From positions 248,001-312,000 of the forward strand of contig NZ_JBBYXI010000003.1 in the NCBI RefSeq assembly GCF_039655745.1: a DNA stretch of 64,000 nt, given 5' to 3'. Under the pieces are notes generated by a model that had not been told where the DNA came from, ran no database searches, and was given only the letters and a program-made list of their open reading frames with translations. The first letter of the stretch is position 1. Every line of letters begins with the position of its first letter. The DNA comes from Hohaiivirga grylli (GTDB lineage: Bacteria > Pseudomonadota > Alphaproteobacteria > Rhizobiales > Beijerinckiaceae). This document shows, piece by piece, positions 9,877 through 19,240 of this stretch. Position numbers and translations under genes: made by a program.

Positions 9877-10656
9877 TCAGAATGTTCCCGGATAGGCGCC
9901 GCCATCCATGAGGATGTTCTGACCAGTGATGAAGCCGGCTTTGTCGCTGCAGAGGAAGGCGCATGTTGCTCCAAATTCCTCGGGGTTACCAAAACGGCCT
10001 GAAGGGTTCATTGCGCGTTCCTGAGTAGCGATGTCCTTGACAGAGAGCTTGGACATCCGGGCCCTGACTTCCAGTGTATGCTGTAAACGGGCCGTCTCAA
10101 ATGGACCGGGGAGCAGATTGTTTATCGTGACGTTGTGGCGAACCGTCTTGCGGGCTATGCCTGCAACGAAACCTGTCAGTCCGGAGCGGGCACCATTGGA
10201 TAGGCCGAGAATATCAATTGGGGCCTTAACAGCTGACGAGGTGATATTGACGATGCGGCCAAACTTCCGGGCAATCATCTGGTCAACAGTTGCCTTGATC
10301 AGCTCAATGGGGGTGAGCATATTGGCTTCAAGTGCGGCAATCCATTTATCACGATCCCACTCTCTGAAGTCGCCGGGTGGTGGGCCACCCGCATTATTAA
10401 TCAGGATATCAGGTGAGGGGCAAACTGCCAGCGCCTGTTGACGGCCTTCGGGTGTTGTGATGTCGGCTGCAACGGTTTTGACTTCAACGCCAATGATGTC
10501 ACGAATGTTCTGTGCCGTTTGTTCCAGTGCTTCTGCGCCACGGGCAACGATGGTGACAGAGACACCTTCTTGAGCAAGTGCAACTGCGCAAGCACGACCC
10601 AGGCCTTTACTGGCGGCGCAGACAAGAGCCGTTCTACCTCTGATACCAAGATCCAT
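9877..10656 (-). CDS. SDR-family protein with atypical active site
   Basis: A 259-residue short-chain dehydrogenase/reductase-fold protein, cytosolic. The Rossmann nucleotide motif is present as CAASKGLG (13-20) and NNAG is at 87-90. The usual catalytic Tyr-xxx-Lys is missing: aligned to FabG on the Ser (S140) and the following (K/R)xGL, the Tyr position is S153 and the Lys position R157 (SNGARSG). The C-terminus, GQNILMDGGAYPGTF, is SDR-like. ATG at 10656 is preferred over a TTG 18 bases upstream because GGAGGG lies just 5' of it. It may be an unusual reductase or a non-catalytic binding protein; substrate unknown. It is transcribed alone, divergent from the EF-G-like gene. Confidence 0.85.
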   Translation of the reverse strand: MDLGIRGRTALVCAASKGLGRACAVALAQEGVSVTIVARGAEALEQTAQNIRDIIGVEVKTVAADITTPEGRQQALAVCPSPDILINNAGGPPPGDFREWDRDKWIAALEANMLTPIELIKATVDQMIARKFGRIVNITSSAVKAPIDILGLSNGARSGLTGFVAGIARKTVRHNVTINNLLPGPFETARLQHTLEVRARMSKLSVKDIATQERAMNPSGRFGNPEEFGATCAFLCSDKAGFITGQNILMDGGAYPGTF

Positions 10657-10901
10657 ATTTGCCCTCCATATCAATTTATTCGGCAGCTAATAAAGCCCAG
10701 CTTAAAAGAGAGTTCTTGAAAAGGCTACTGCGTAAAAAACTATTCTGAACTGCGGCAATGCGCCTCGACAATAAAGTCTAAGAAAATGACTTGCCAAGAT
10801 TTGGTTTCCGGTCAAGCATAGCACATGCGTTTTGAGTGGGCTGACGCCCAGTCGCTGGTCCACCTGATAGAACGCCCCATTGCTTTGGGAAGGACCGCGT
10901 C

Positions 10902-12959
10902 ATGGCAAATATTGAAATTAAAAATGGCAGAGTAGGTAAGGGGTCACGTTGTTTCGCAATTGTTGGCCCCTTTCAGAGCGGCAAGACAACTCTTCTGGAA
11001 AGCATCTTATTGCGTAGCGGGGCCCTCGAACGGGTTGGCCGTGTTGCTGATGGTTCTTCCTATGGTGACGCAAGTGCCGAGGCCCGCGCCCATATTATGA
11101 GTACGGAGCCGAATGTTGCGACGGTATCGTATCTCGGCGAAACCATGACATTTATTGATTGCCCCGGTTCGGTAGAGTTCCTGCGGGATATGCGTGCGAC
11201 ACTCCCGGTCTGTGATGCTGCAATCGTTGTCTGTGAAGCAGATGAGCGTAAGCTCCCGGCCCTTGAAGTGGTGATGAAAGAGCTGGAAGAGGCGGGTATA
11301 CCGCGTATTCTTTTCATTAATAAGATTGATGCTGCAACCCAGCGTATTCATGACACCCTGTCTATTCTACAGCCAGCATCAAAAACACCGTTGCTGCTAC
11401 GGCAAATTCCCATCTGGAAAGATGGTATTGCCGTTGGTTATATTGATCTGGCGCTTGAAAGGGCTGCGATCTATCGCGAGCATGCTGAAAGTGAGGTTGT
11501 TGATATTCCTGCCAGTGATGTCGGGCGTGAGAAGGATGCCCGTTTCGAGATGCTCGAGAAACTGGCAGATTATGATGACAAGCTGATGGAAGGCTTGATC
11601 AGCGAGATTGAACCACCTCGTGATCAGGTCTTTGATGAAATTACCAAAGATCTCAGAGCCGGTAATCTTGTTCCGGTACTTTTTGGCTCTGCTGAGCGCG
11701 CCAATGGGGTGACACGTCTTTTAAAGACTCTGCGCCATGATGGTCCGGGACTTGCCCAGACACTGGATCGATTGCAGCTGGAGGCTGAAGGGCCACCTCT
11801 CGCTCATGTTGTTAAGACATTTCACACGACACATGGTGGCAAGATAAGTTTGTCCCGTGTTCTGCGTGGTCGTTTTACTGAAGGTGATACGGTCACCGGA
11901 AGTAGCGGAGGTGAAACGCGCATTGCCGGATTGACTGTCATGAAGCCAGGCCAGACGCAACGCCTTGCCGAAGCTGTTGCAGGTGATGTTGCTGCTTTTG
12001 CAAGGCTGGATAATATTGCAACAGGTGAAAGCTTTACGACAGAAAAGACTGCGCCTGAACCGGTTATTTCGTTACAGGCTGTGGAACCGGTTTATGCCAT
12101 GGTTATTAAAACCAAGGACCGCAAAGATGATGTACGTCTGACTGCAAGTCTGGCAAAAATTGCGGAAGAGGATCCGTCCTACATTATTGAGACACGTCCT
12201 GATCTGGGTGAGATCCGGCTGCATGGGCAAGGTGAAATGCATCTTCGGGTTGCGCTGGAAAAGCTTGCATCCCGCTATCAGGTTGAGGTGCATACATCAC
12301 AACCTAAAGTGGCTTATCGCGAGACCATCAAAGGGCAGTCCAGTGCGCGTGGACGTCATAAGAAGCAGTCAGGTGGTCATGGCCAGTATGGTGATGTCAT
12401 GATTGAGATTGCACCGATGCCTCGTGGCGAAGGTTTTGTCTTCAATGATAAAATCACGGGTGGTGTGGTGCCGAAACAATACATCCCGTCGGTGGAAACA
12501 GGAATTAAGGATGGTTTGCGTAAAGGCATACTTGGATTCCCTGTCGTTGATATTGCCGTGACTTTAACCGATGGCTCATATCATGCGGTTGATTCATCTG
12601 ATGCGGCTTTTCAAATGGCCGCAAAGATTGGATTGCAGGAAGCATTGCCGAATGCTCAGCCGGTTCTGCTGGAGCCGGTTCTTGCCGTTGATATTGCTGT
12701 TCCAAGTGAAACAATCGCTAAAGCCAGTGCGCTTGTTTCTGCCAGACGCGGGCAGATACTGGGCTATGATGCCCGGCCCGGATGGCAGGGCTGGGATATA
12801 CTTCAGGCATTAATCCCAGAGGCTGAAATTAGTGATATGATTATCGAACTGAGGTCTGCCACAGCTGGGGTTGGTACCTTCTCTACGAAGTTCAGCCATA
12901 TGTCTGAATTAGTTGGCAAGGCAGCTGATGTTGCGGTTGCTGCGAACAGAGGTGAGTAA
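10902..12959 (+). CDS. Elongation factor G-like translational GTPase
   Basis: A 685-residue paralogue of EF-G. Order: G domain with P-loop GPFQSGKT (22-29), G3 as DCPGS (EF-G has DTPGH) and G4 NKID; domain II (LSRVLRGRFTEGD); domain III; domain IV (GRHKKQSGGHGQYGDVMIEI, GGVVPKQYIPSVETGIKDG); and domain V (PVLLEPVLAVDIAVPSE, ARRGQILGYDAR). The missing His of the DxPGH motif and the altered P-loop separate it from canonical FusA. This matches the EF-G-like family that occurs alongside a normal fusA in many bacteria and whose role is poorly defined. ATG at 10902 has GGGAAGGA upstream. It is monocistronic, with 227 bp separating it from the divergent SDR gene's extended frame. Confidence 0.88.
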   Translation: MANIEIKNGRVGKGSRCFAIVGPFQSGKTTLLESILLRSGALERVGRVADGSSYGDASAEARAHIMSTEPNVATVSYLGETMTFIDCPGSVEFLRDMRATLPVCDAAIVVCEADERKLPALEVVMKELEEAGIPRILFINKIDAATQRIHDTLSILQPASKTPLLLRQIPIWKDGIAVGYIDLALERAAIYREHAESEVVDIPASDVGREKDARFEMLEKLADYDDKLMEGLISEIEPPRDQVFDEITKDLRAGNLVPVLFGSAERANGVTRLLKTLRHDGPGLAQTLDRLQLEAEGPPLAHVVKTFHTTHGGKISLSRVLRGRFTEGDTVTGSSGGETRIAGLTVMKPGQTQRLAEAVAGDVAAFARLDNIATGESFTTEKTAPEPVISLQAVEPVYAMVIKTKDRKDDVRLTASLAKIAEEDPSYIIETRPDLGEIRLHGQGEMHLRVALEKLASRYQVEVHTSQPKVAYRETIKGQSSARGRHKKQSGGHGQYGDVMIEIAPMPRGEGFVFNDKITGGVVPKQYIPSVETGIKDGLRKGILGFPVVDIAVTLTDGSYHAVDSSDAAFQMAAKIGLQEALPNAQPVLLEPVLAVDIAVPSETIAKASALVSARRGQILGYDARPGWQGWDILQALIPEAEISDMIIELRSATAGVGTFSTKFSHMSELVGKAADVAVAANRGE

Positions 12960-12992
12960 GTTTATGGGAGATGGACTCCCATAAACACACAT

Positions 12993-13769
12993 TTAGCGGG
13001 ACAGGCCGACAATATGAATAATGGGGCCTGTTTCGCTCATTATTGTTCGGGTTTCCACGCCATAGGTTTTTGCAAGGATACTCGGCGTCAAGGCTTCTTC
13101 CGGAGTGCCGATGGCAATGGTTTTGCCTTCTGCCAGAACGATGATGGTATCAGCAAGCCGTGCAGCTAAGGTAAGATCATGCAGGGTGACAATGACACCC
13201 TTACTTTCTGTAGTAGCCATTTCACGGAATATTTTGACGGCTTCAAGTTGATGGCGAGGATCCAGCCCGTCAAAAGGTTCATCTGCAAGAAGCCATTCCG
13301 GTTCTCCGGCAAGAGCCCGTGCCAGAATAGCACGTGCGCGTTCACCTCCAGAAAGGGTTGTCACATCCCGATCAGCAAAGGGGAGCATATCTGTCTGTGC
13401 CATGGCTCTGTTGACAGCCGCATGATCAACGGCTGTCAGTTTGTTGAAACCAGCATATGGTGTGCGCCCTAGACTGACCATTGTGAGCACATCAATAGCC
13501 CATGCAATCTCTGGATTTTGCTGGAGAAAGCCGAGCTTTTGCGCGCGGTGTGCCGATTTCATGGACAGGAGCGGTGTCTGATCAAGGAACACTTGGCCTG
13601 TTGTTGGTGCCCGCAGACCGCAAAGACAGGTAAGAAGCGTGGATTTTCCAGCGCCATTAGGGCCAACAATGGCTGTGACCTGACCTGATTTGAATGTGAG
13701 ATCAATATCTTTCAAAACAGATTTCTGGCCAAGGCTGACATATAAGCCAGAGGCAGACAGTGTACTCAT
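12993..13769 (-). CDS. btuD: ABC importer ATPase, probable cobalamin uptake (BtuD-like)
   Basis: A 258-residue FecCD-type ABC ATPase: Walker A GPNGAGKST, a Q-loop region, signature LSGGERARAILARAL, Walker B EWLLADEPFDGLD and the H-loop TLHD. It would energise the inner-membrane permease encoded by the overlapping gene (ATGA overlap at 13766-13769). Iron-siderophore, haem and vitamin B12 importers are not separable by this subunit. The upstream cobalamin riboswitch makes B12 or a precursor the likely cargo. Last gene of a three-gene operon. Confidence 0.85.
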   Translation of the reverse strand: MSTLSASGLYVSLGQKSVLKDIDLTFKSGQVTAIVGPNGAGKSTLLTCLCGLRAPTTGQVFLDQTPLLSMKSAHRAQKLGFLQQNPEIAWAIDVLTMVSLGRTPYAGFNKLTAVDHAAVNRAMAQTDMLPFADRDVTTLSGGERARAILARALAGEPEWLLADEPFDGLDPRHQLEAVKIFREMATTESKGVIVTLHDLTLAARLADTIIVLAEGKTIAIGTPEEALTPSILAKTYGVETRTIMSETGPIIHIVGLSR

Positions 13770-14764
13770 GTAAGCCTCCGACGCATTGCAATCAGTAGTG
13801 CAAGAAAGAATGGACCGCCTAGAATTGCCATGGCAACGCCAAGCTTGATCTCAACCACAGATGGGATTAGCCGGACGAGAATATCGGCTGCGAGAGTAAC
13901 ACAAGCTCCGGCCAATGCACTGGCAGGTAAAAGCCTGCTTGGGCGCGCACCAACGAATGGTCGCATCAGATGCGGTGTGATGAGGCCGATAAATCCAATC
14001 ACACCGGTAACAGCAACGCCTGCGCCGGTTGCCAATCCAACCCCGATAGCCAGTATCCAGCGGGTGGATTTGAGATTAATGCCAAGAGATCGGGCCCCCA
14101 ACTCACCAAATGTGAGAGCATCAAGTGCTTTGCCGGTGGAGAGCAACATGAGACAGCCAATAATAATGAATGGTGACGCGGTATAGAGATCATCAAATGA
14201 GCGATCTGCAAGAGACCCCATCAACCAGTTTACAATCTGACTGACAGCCCATGGATTGGGTGCCAGATTAAGAGCTAAAGATACGCCAGCTGTTGCAACG
14301 GTATTCAGGATGATGCCAGCCAGAATGAAGGTGATGACGCCAGATGTGAGCCCGGATAAGGCAAGTAACAGAATGACACCGATAATAGCCCCCAACATTG
14401 CCATGACAGGCAGTGTCCAGTTATTCTGGATGACAAGGCCAAGATAGAGGCTCATGACAGCACCAAAGGCTGCCATTGCTGATATGCCTAGAATTGCGGG
14501 ATCGGCCAGAGGGTTGCGTGTGTAGCCCTGCATGGCAGCCCCCATAAGACCGAGAGCACCACCGATGATGATACCCAGCAGGGTCCGTGGGAGGCGAAGT
14601 TCCGATATGATGGCCCAGCGTGGATCATAGGCAGTATTTGAGAACAGATGGTTCCACCATACCTCTGCCGGTATCCATATTCTCCCGGCACTTAAGCTTA
14701 TGGCAGCAAGAATAACCAGAATAAGTGTCAGCCCGATCAGAAGGCTTCTTTGCCTGATGATCAT
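13766..14764 (-). CDS. btuC: FecCD-family permease, probable cobalamin uptake (BtuC-like)
   Basis: A 332-residue polytopic inner-membrane protein of the FecCD family, with about ten hydrophobic segments. Family landmarks are the LRLPRTLLGIIIGGALGLMG region near residues 53-72, NPLADPAILGI and GFIGLITPHLMRPFVG. It overlaps the preceding binding-protein gene and the following ATPase gene by 4 bp each (ATGA), the pattern of translational coupling. Substrate is inferred from the riboswitch. Confidence 0.87.
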   Translation of the reverse strand: MIIRQRSLLIGLTLILVILAAISLSAGRIWIPAEVWWNHLFSNTAYDPRWAIISELRLPRTLLGIIIGGALGLMGAAMQGYTRNPLADPAILGISAMAAFGAVMSLYLGLVIQNNWTLPVMAMLGAIIGVILLLALSGLTSGVITFILAGIILNTVATAGVSLALNLAPNPWAVSQIVNWLMGSLADRSFDDLYTASPFIIIGCLMLLSTGKALDALTFGELGARSLGINLKSTRWILAIGVGLATGAGVAVTGVIGFIGLITPHLMRPFVGARPSRLLPASALAGACVTLAADILVRLIPSVVEIKLGVAMAILGGPFFLALLIAMRRRLT

Positions 14765-15603
14765 GGTGTTTTCTCCATTATATCTCTTGCTTTCTTAAGG
14801 GCCTCGGCCGTTTTTATGATAACCGGGCCACCACAATACAAAAATGGTTGCGGAATAGGTGCACGTTTCATGCTGACTTTTGGGTTCGTTAAAGCCGGAT
14901 GATGTAGAATACGGTCTGCCCATGTCGGCTTCGTATTGTTTTCCATATCCATTAGCAGTAATTGCGGAGGATCAGCTATTAATTGCTCAAGACTGACCGT
15001 TCCCCATTGAGAGATGCCGTATTGACTGGCTGCATTATCAAGACCAGCTATTGTCATCATTTCATCAATTAATGTCCCAGAGCCAGCGACAAGACCACTG
15101 GATTGCAAAATCAAGGTTTTATATCTGGTTGCAGCTGATGCCGGGCGCATCTGGTTTATGGCTGTATCTATTGTACTGATTAATGCCTCGCCGCGATCAG
15201 GATGCCCGACAAGAGAGGCAATACGTCTGATCTGCTCATAGTTATCCTGCAGTGTATTGGGAACAGTGAACATCTGACTCGGCAAGCCCATTTGTTCAAG
15301 GGCCTTGCGTGTTGCAGGTGAAGAATGGCCAGCGGAGAGAATAAGGTCTGGCTTTAAGCTGAGAATTTCTTCTGCGCTATCGGAAACATATGGCAGGTCT
15401 TTAGCAATCTCAGAGATTGTTGAAGATTCCGGATCTCTGCCATAGTGACTGAGGGCCGCAATTTGCTCCCGATCTGCAACATATATTAAAACAGTATCCA
15501 GACAGGGATTGAGCGAAACAATACGCTTCGGTTCTGCGTGTCCGGTATTTGCAGTTATCAGGCAGGAAAAGGTAACTGTGAGCGCCGCGAGAAATCTTAG
15601 CAT
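14761..15603 (-). CDS. btuF: Periplasmic B12-type binding protein (BtuF-like)
   Basis: A 280-residue solute-binding protein of the cobalamin/Fe3+-siderophore class: PKRIVSLNPCLDTVLIYVAD, a SLKPDLILSAGH hinge segment, then EQIRRIASLVGH. The frame is open to 15768, but that first ATG lies inside the cobalamin riboswitch, in the AGTCAGGAGACCTGCC box, so it is not a usable start. ATG at 15603 begins a clear signal peptide (LRFLAALTVTFSCLITA, cleavage after GHA) and is the better start, although its ribosome-binding site is weak. First gene of the importer operon, and the one directly controlled by the riboswitch. Confidence 0.87.
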   Translation of the reverse strand: MLRFLAALTVTFSCLITANTGHAEPKRIVSLNPCLDTVLIYVADREQIAALSHYGRDPESSTISEIAKDLPYVSDSAEEILSLKPDLILSAGHSSPATRKALEQMGLPSQMFTVPNTLQDNYEQIRRIASLVGHPDRGEALISTIDTAINQMRPASAATRYKTLILQSSGLVAGSGTLIDEMMTIAGLDNAASQYGISQWGTVSLEQLIADPPQLLLMDMENNTKPTWADRILHHPALTNPKVSMKRAPIPQPFLYCGGPVIIKTAEALKKARDIMEKTP

Positions 15604-15740
15604 TGGTTGATTTGGCCTATGCTGATCTGTTGAAGTCTCAATGGGGGGGTCGTTAATTTCATTTTCTGCCCGCGTGGTTACATCGATATCGTCACCCGGG
15701 AGCACCCGATCAACCAACCCACCCGGTTGCTTGAAGGACG

Positions 15741-15900
15741 ATGTAACGGGCAGGTCTCCTGACTTCATGGGTCTTTGCTGATTACGCTGCCTTCCCGGAT
15801 TACTCCAGTGGCATGAGGCGTAAGGCTCGCCATTTACAGTTGCGGGGGCAGCCCGGGAATTGCACCCGGTTCCCTATTATCCCTTAGGGGCCTGTTACGA
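15741..15900 (-). promoter_or_regulatory. Cobalamin (AdoCbl) riboswitch
   Basis: Reading the minus strand, all core elements are present in order: CGTAACAGG at the 5' end (15891-15899), GGTGCAATTCCCGGGC, the conserved GCTGCCCCCGCAACTGT (15836-15852), GCCACTGG (15805-15812) and the B12 box AGTCAGGAGACCTGCC (15749-15764). P1 closes between GTAAC and GTTAC. It lies about 140 nt upstream of the proposed btuF start; that leader includes a G7 run (15643-15649) and GC-rich inverted segments that could form the expression platform. Confidence 0.95.
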
Positions 15901-15961
15901 AAAATACACTAACGCATTTAACCAGCAGAGGGAACTGCTTAGATGGTGCAATCTGTGTTGA

Positions 15962-16852
15962 TCAGAAGGACCAGCGTTGAGCTTTGGTAACGAGGAAGTC
16001 CCGGAAGGCCTGAACACGGGCAACCGATTTCATTTCTTCTGCATAAACCAGATAGCTATCAAGAGATGGCATCTCAACATCACGCAGAACCTGGACAAGA
16101 TCTGGGTCTTGTCCAACAGCGTAATCGGGGAGGGCGCCAATGCCTGTTCCCGTTTTAATCGCGTTTTTCAAGGCAAGAATGTTGTTTACAAGTAAGTGGC
16201 AGGGACGCGGATTATTGATATCTCTTCCGGCTGTTGCGAGCCAGTGAACAGCAAGGATGTGAGAAGGCTCATCACCACCAAATGAGACAAGTCGATGCTC
16301 ATCAATGTCAGAAATTGTTTTAGGTTCACCAAACTTCTTTATGTAATCCGGTGAAGCATAGGTGTGATAGTGAATGGTGAAGAGGCGTCTCTGAATCAGA
16401 TCAGGCTGGGCCGGGCGGCGCATGCGAATGGCAACATCAGCCTCACGCATGGATAAATCCAGCTCTTCATTGGTCAGGATGAGTTCTATGTGAACATCGG
16501 GATAGAGGTCTGTAAATTCCGATATTCTTTGTGCCAGCCAGAATGAGCCTAAGGTAACAGTTGTATTGACCTTGAGCGTACCTGATGGCTTTTCACTGGT
16601 TTCGAAGAGGCGAGCCTGTGTTGTCTCGATACGCATGCGCATATCACGAGCTGCGCGATACAGGATATCACCCTGTTCCGTTAGGATAAGACCACGCGCA
16701 TGCCTGTGGAATAAAGGAGCTTTCAGATGACGCTCGAGGGCGCTGATTTGACGACTGATAGCTGATTGACTGAGGCCCAGCTCATCACCTGCTTTGGTAA
16801 AGCTGCCAGCCTCGGCAACATTATAGAAAACCCTGATTTTATCCCAGTCCAC
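15962..16852 (-). CDS. LysR-family transcriptional regulator
   Basis: A 296-residue LysR regulator. The N-terminal winged helix covers WDKIRVFYNVAEAGSFTKAGDELGLSQSAISRQISALE; the effector domain begins near residue 90 (SGTLKVNTTVTLG). It would bind DNA as a tetramer and respond to a small ligand, unknown here. GTG at 16852 (MDWDKIR) is chosen because AAGGA precedes it and that N-terminus is typical of this alphaproteobacterial subgroup. A TTG 15 bases upstream, with GAGG, is the alternative. It is downstream of trxB on the same strand, but a terminator separates them, so it is probably monocistronic. Target genes cannot be inferred. Confidence 0.85.
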   Translation of the reverse strand: MDWDKIRVFYNVAEAGSFTKAGDELGLSQSAISRQISALERHLKAPLFHRHARGLILTEQGDILYRAARDMRMRIETTQARLFETSEKPSGTLKVNTTVTLGSFWLAQRISEFTDLYPDVHIELILTNEELDLSMREADVAIRMRRPAQPDLIQRRLFTIHYHTYASPDYIKKFGEPKTISDIDEHRLVSFGGDEPSHILAVHWLATAGRDINNPRPCHLLVNNILALKNAIKTGTGIGALPDYAVGQDPDLVQVLRDVEMPSLDSYLVYAEEMKSVARVQAFRDFLVTKAQRWSF

Positions 16853-17003
16853 AACAGCTTCCTTCAAAAGGCCCTCATCTTGAATTTACTCTGCTTACTC
16901 AGAGTGGCTATGCCTTTTTGATTTAAGTACAGTCGTTAAAGTGGAGCATTATGCGTAAAACGCAAGGGTGAAATGCAAAAACTATGCAAATGTATTAGAC
17001 CAT

Positions 17004-17043
17004 AAAAAAGCCCTGCATTCTGAAAAATAGACTGCAGGGCTTT
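17004..17043 (-). terminator. Rho-independent terminator of trxB
   Basis: On the minus strand: 11-bp perfect stem AAAGCCCTGCA/TGCAGGGCTTT followed by further T residues, 7 bp after the trxB stop. Confidence 0.9.
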
Positions 17044-17049
17044 CAATTC

Positions 17050-17991
17050 TTAGTCTTCCTGAGCAGCAAGAAAACGTTCTGCCTCAAGAGCGGCCATACA
17101 GCCCATGCCAGCAGCTGTTACAGCTTGGCGGAATACATCATCGCTGACGTCACCGGCGGCAAAGACCCCAGGAATGTTGGTTGCTGTTGAGTCTGGAGCA
17201 GTCTTGAGATAGCCACCTGGCTTAGTCTCAAGCTGTCCGGCGAATATCTCAGTTGATGGCTTATGACCAATGGCTACGAACACGCCTTCAGCATCAACAC
17301 GGCTGGTTTCGCCGGTTTTGACATTCTTGACCATGGCATGTGTTACGGACAGCGGTGCGCTGTCACCGCAGATTTCTTCAATGACGCTATCCCAGAGTAC
17401 TTCAATTTTCTCATGCTTGAGAAGACGTTCCTGCAGAACCTTTTCCGCACGGAATGAATCGCGGCGGTGAATAACGGTAACCTTGGCTGCAATACCAGCC
17501 AGATAAAGAGCTTCTTCAACAGCTGAGTTTCCGCCACCGACAACAATCACATTCTTGTTGCGGAAGAAGAAGCCGTCACAGGTTGCACAAGCTGAAACGC
17601 CAAAGCCCTGAAACTTTGTTTCGGATGGCAAGCCAAGCCATTGTGCCTGAGCGCCCGTCGCAATGATCAAGGAATCGCAGGTGTAGGAACCGGCATCACC
17701 TTCAATACGGAAAGGGCGGGAGGAGAGATCGACCTTGGTGATGTGGTCTGAGATCATTTCAGTGCCACAGTTTTCAGCCTGAGCACGCATCTGATCCATC
17801 AGCCATGGACCTTGAATTGGGTCCGCGAAACCAGGATAGTTTTCAACTTCGGTTGTAATTGTCAGCTGCCCACCTGGCTGCATTCCGGAAATAAGAACAG
17901 GTTTCAGCATTGCACGGGCCGTATAGACTGCTGCTGTGTACCCTGCCGGGCCGGAACCAATGATTAAAACTTTAGCGTGGCGGTCAGCCAT
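17050..17991 (-). CDS. trxB: Thioredoxin-disulfide reductase
   Basis: A 313-residue flavoprotein that uses NADPH to reduce thioredoxin in the cytosol. Features: FAD motif GSGPAGYTA (12-20), SGMQPGGQL, the redox-active CATC at 135-138 in the NADPH domain, the NADPH motif GGGNSAVEEALYL, and the C-terminal GVFAAGDVSDDVFRQAVTAAGMGC. Length and motif spacing match low-molecular-weight bacterial TrxB. It is separated by 43 bp from the upstream ELM1-like gene, so the two may share a transcript. Confidence 0.96.
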   Translation of the reverse strand: MADRHAKVLIIGSGPAGYTAAVYTARAMLKPVLISGMQPGGQLTITTEVENYPGFADPIQGPWLMDQMRAQAENCGTEMISDHITKVDLSSRPFRIEGDAGSYTCDSLIIATGAQAQWLGLPSETKFQGFGVSACATCDGFFFRNKNVIVVGGGNSAVEEALYLAGIAAKVTVIHRRDSFRAEKVLQERLLKHEKIEVLWDSVIEEICGDSAPLSVTHAMVKNVKTGETSRVDAEGVFVAIGHKPSTEIFAGQLETKPGGYLKTAPDSTATNIPGVFAAGDVSDDVFRQAVTAAGMGCMAALEAERFLAAQED

Positions 17992-18034
17992 TACATTCTC
18001 CTAAAAGCGCGGTTGGTGCCGGAACAGAGCAGTT

Positions 18035-18979
18035 TTAACGATCTGCCATTCTTTCTTTGATCCGGCATGCTATGAGTTGGGTAACATCTAACGGATTATA
18101 TGGCCTTCCTTCAAGATGGCCTGTGAGCGGGTGCACAGCTCCATAGTCTACCAAATGGGCGATGAAGCGAGATAATTTTGGATGCCCACCACTGGGCTCA
18201 AAAGCCAGAATGGGTTTACCCGTTGCTGTTGCCTCACCAATCATATTGAAAGAATCTGTTGTCGCAACGATGTAATCTGCGGTGGCAAGCATGGGCAGAT
18301 ATGGGTTGTCACCTGTTCCATCCCATAGAAAATGACCGGACTTACTCTTCACCAGCTGCTCAAGTGCAGAAATCAGTGAAGACGGTGTTCTGCGTGATGC
18401 GGTAATCATAAGATGCGCACCAGATGTAATCAGTTGTTGCAGTTTCTCAATAAAGAGGCTGATGTCTGTTGCTGTAAAGTGATGGTGCTGGCTTTTACCG
18501 CCTACCAAAACAGCAACCCGAGGGCTTTTGATCTTATCGAGGCGGGGATCGCCGGAACGCCGTGCTGCCTGCAATTTTGCGGCGGTGAGGCGATGGGGTG
18601 GTGTGATGGACGTCATGACATTCTCACCACGTAAACTGTCATGTTCCGGTACCCAGATGAGATCAGCTGTATCCGCTCCTGTCTTTGGATCTTTCAAAAA
18701 GACAGTATAGGTTTTTGGAGACAGCTTCTTAAGCAAGCGGAGAAACGGAACCGCCTGTCGTCCCGAGGCGATTGCGCAATCAGGGAAGGGGGCTCTAATG
18801 GGGCTTTCCGGATGTCCGGGTCTATCAGATGGGCTGACTGGTCCCCAAGGTGCCAGCCATGACCATGGCGCACGTGCTGCGACATGGCGTAGCTCTATCT
18901 GTCCGCCAAGTTCTTCTGCAACGCCAAGACATTGGACCTCGTCGCCTGCTTTGCCATCTGTCAAAACCCAGATCAGCAT
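18035..18979 (-). CDS. ELM1-like (mitochondrial fission ELM1 family) protein
   Basis: A 314-residue soluble protein recognised by its N-terminus, WVLTDGKAGDEVQCLGVAEELGG, and the central VAVLVGGKSQHHHF segment, with TASRRTPSSLISALEQL and YIVATTDSFNMIGEATATGKPI further on. This family (formerly DUF1022) resembles nucleotide-sugar-using glycosyltransferases of the GT-B type in its C-terminal half. In plants a relative, ELM1, acts in mitochondrial fission; the bacterial role is not established. It lies just upstream of trxB on the same strand. The family call is firm, the biochemical role open. Confidence 0.82.
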   Translation of the reverse strand: MLIWVLTDGKAGDEVQCLGVAEELGGQIELRHVAARAPWSWLAPWGPVSPSDRPGHPESPIRAPFPDCAIASGRQAVPFLRLLKKLSPKTYTVFLKDPKTGADTADLIWVPEHDSLRGENVMTSITPPHRLTAAKLQAARRSGDPRLDKIKSPRVAVLVGGKSQHHHFTATDISLFIEKLQQLITSGAHLMITASRRTPSSLISALEQLVKSKSGHFLWDGTGDNPYLPMLATADYIVATTDSFNMIGEATATGKPILAFEPSGGHPKLSRFIAHLVDYGAVHPLTGHLEGRPYNPLDVTQLIACRIKERMADR

Positions 18980-19240
18980 TTAATAATAACCTTCCTCATA
19001 ATTGAGAACCAGCTTGTGCCCATCAACAGAGATAGTACTGCATAGATATGTGTGACCAATCGCTTTGGCCTTGATTTCTAAGTCTACATGCAGATAGAAA
19101 CAAGATCATAGGTCTGATTTTACTGAATAGGTAAAATTTTGTCAGGGATTGATCAATATCTCGATCAAGCTACTCAACGACATAGTTTTTTACCTCCATG
19201 GGTATCGAGATAACAGAATCATAAATTGGAGTTCCTGCCA

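Noticed and set aside
15604..15768. N-terminal extension of the btuF-like frame starting at 15768
   Set aside because: It reads through the core of the cobalamin riboswitch and would bury the signal peptide 55 residues inside the protein.
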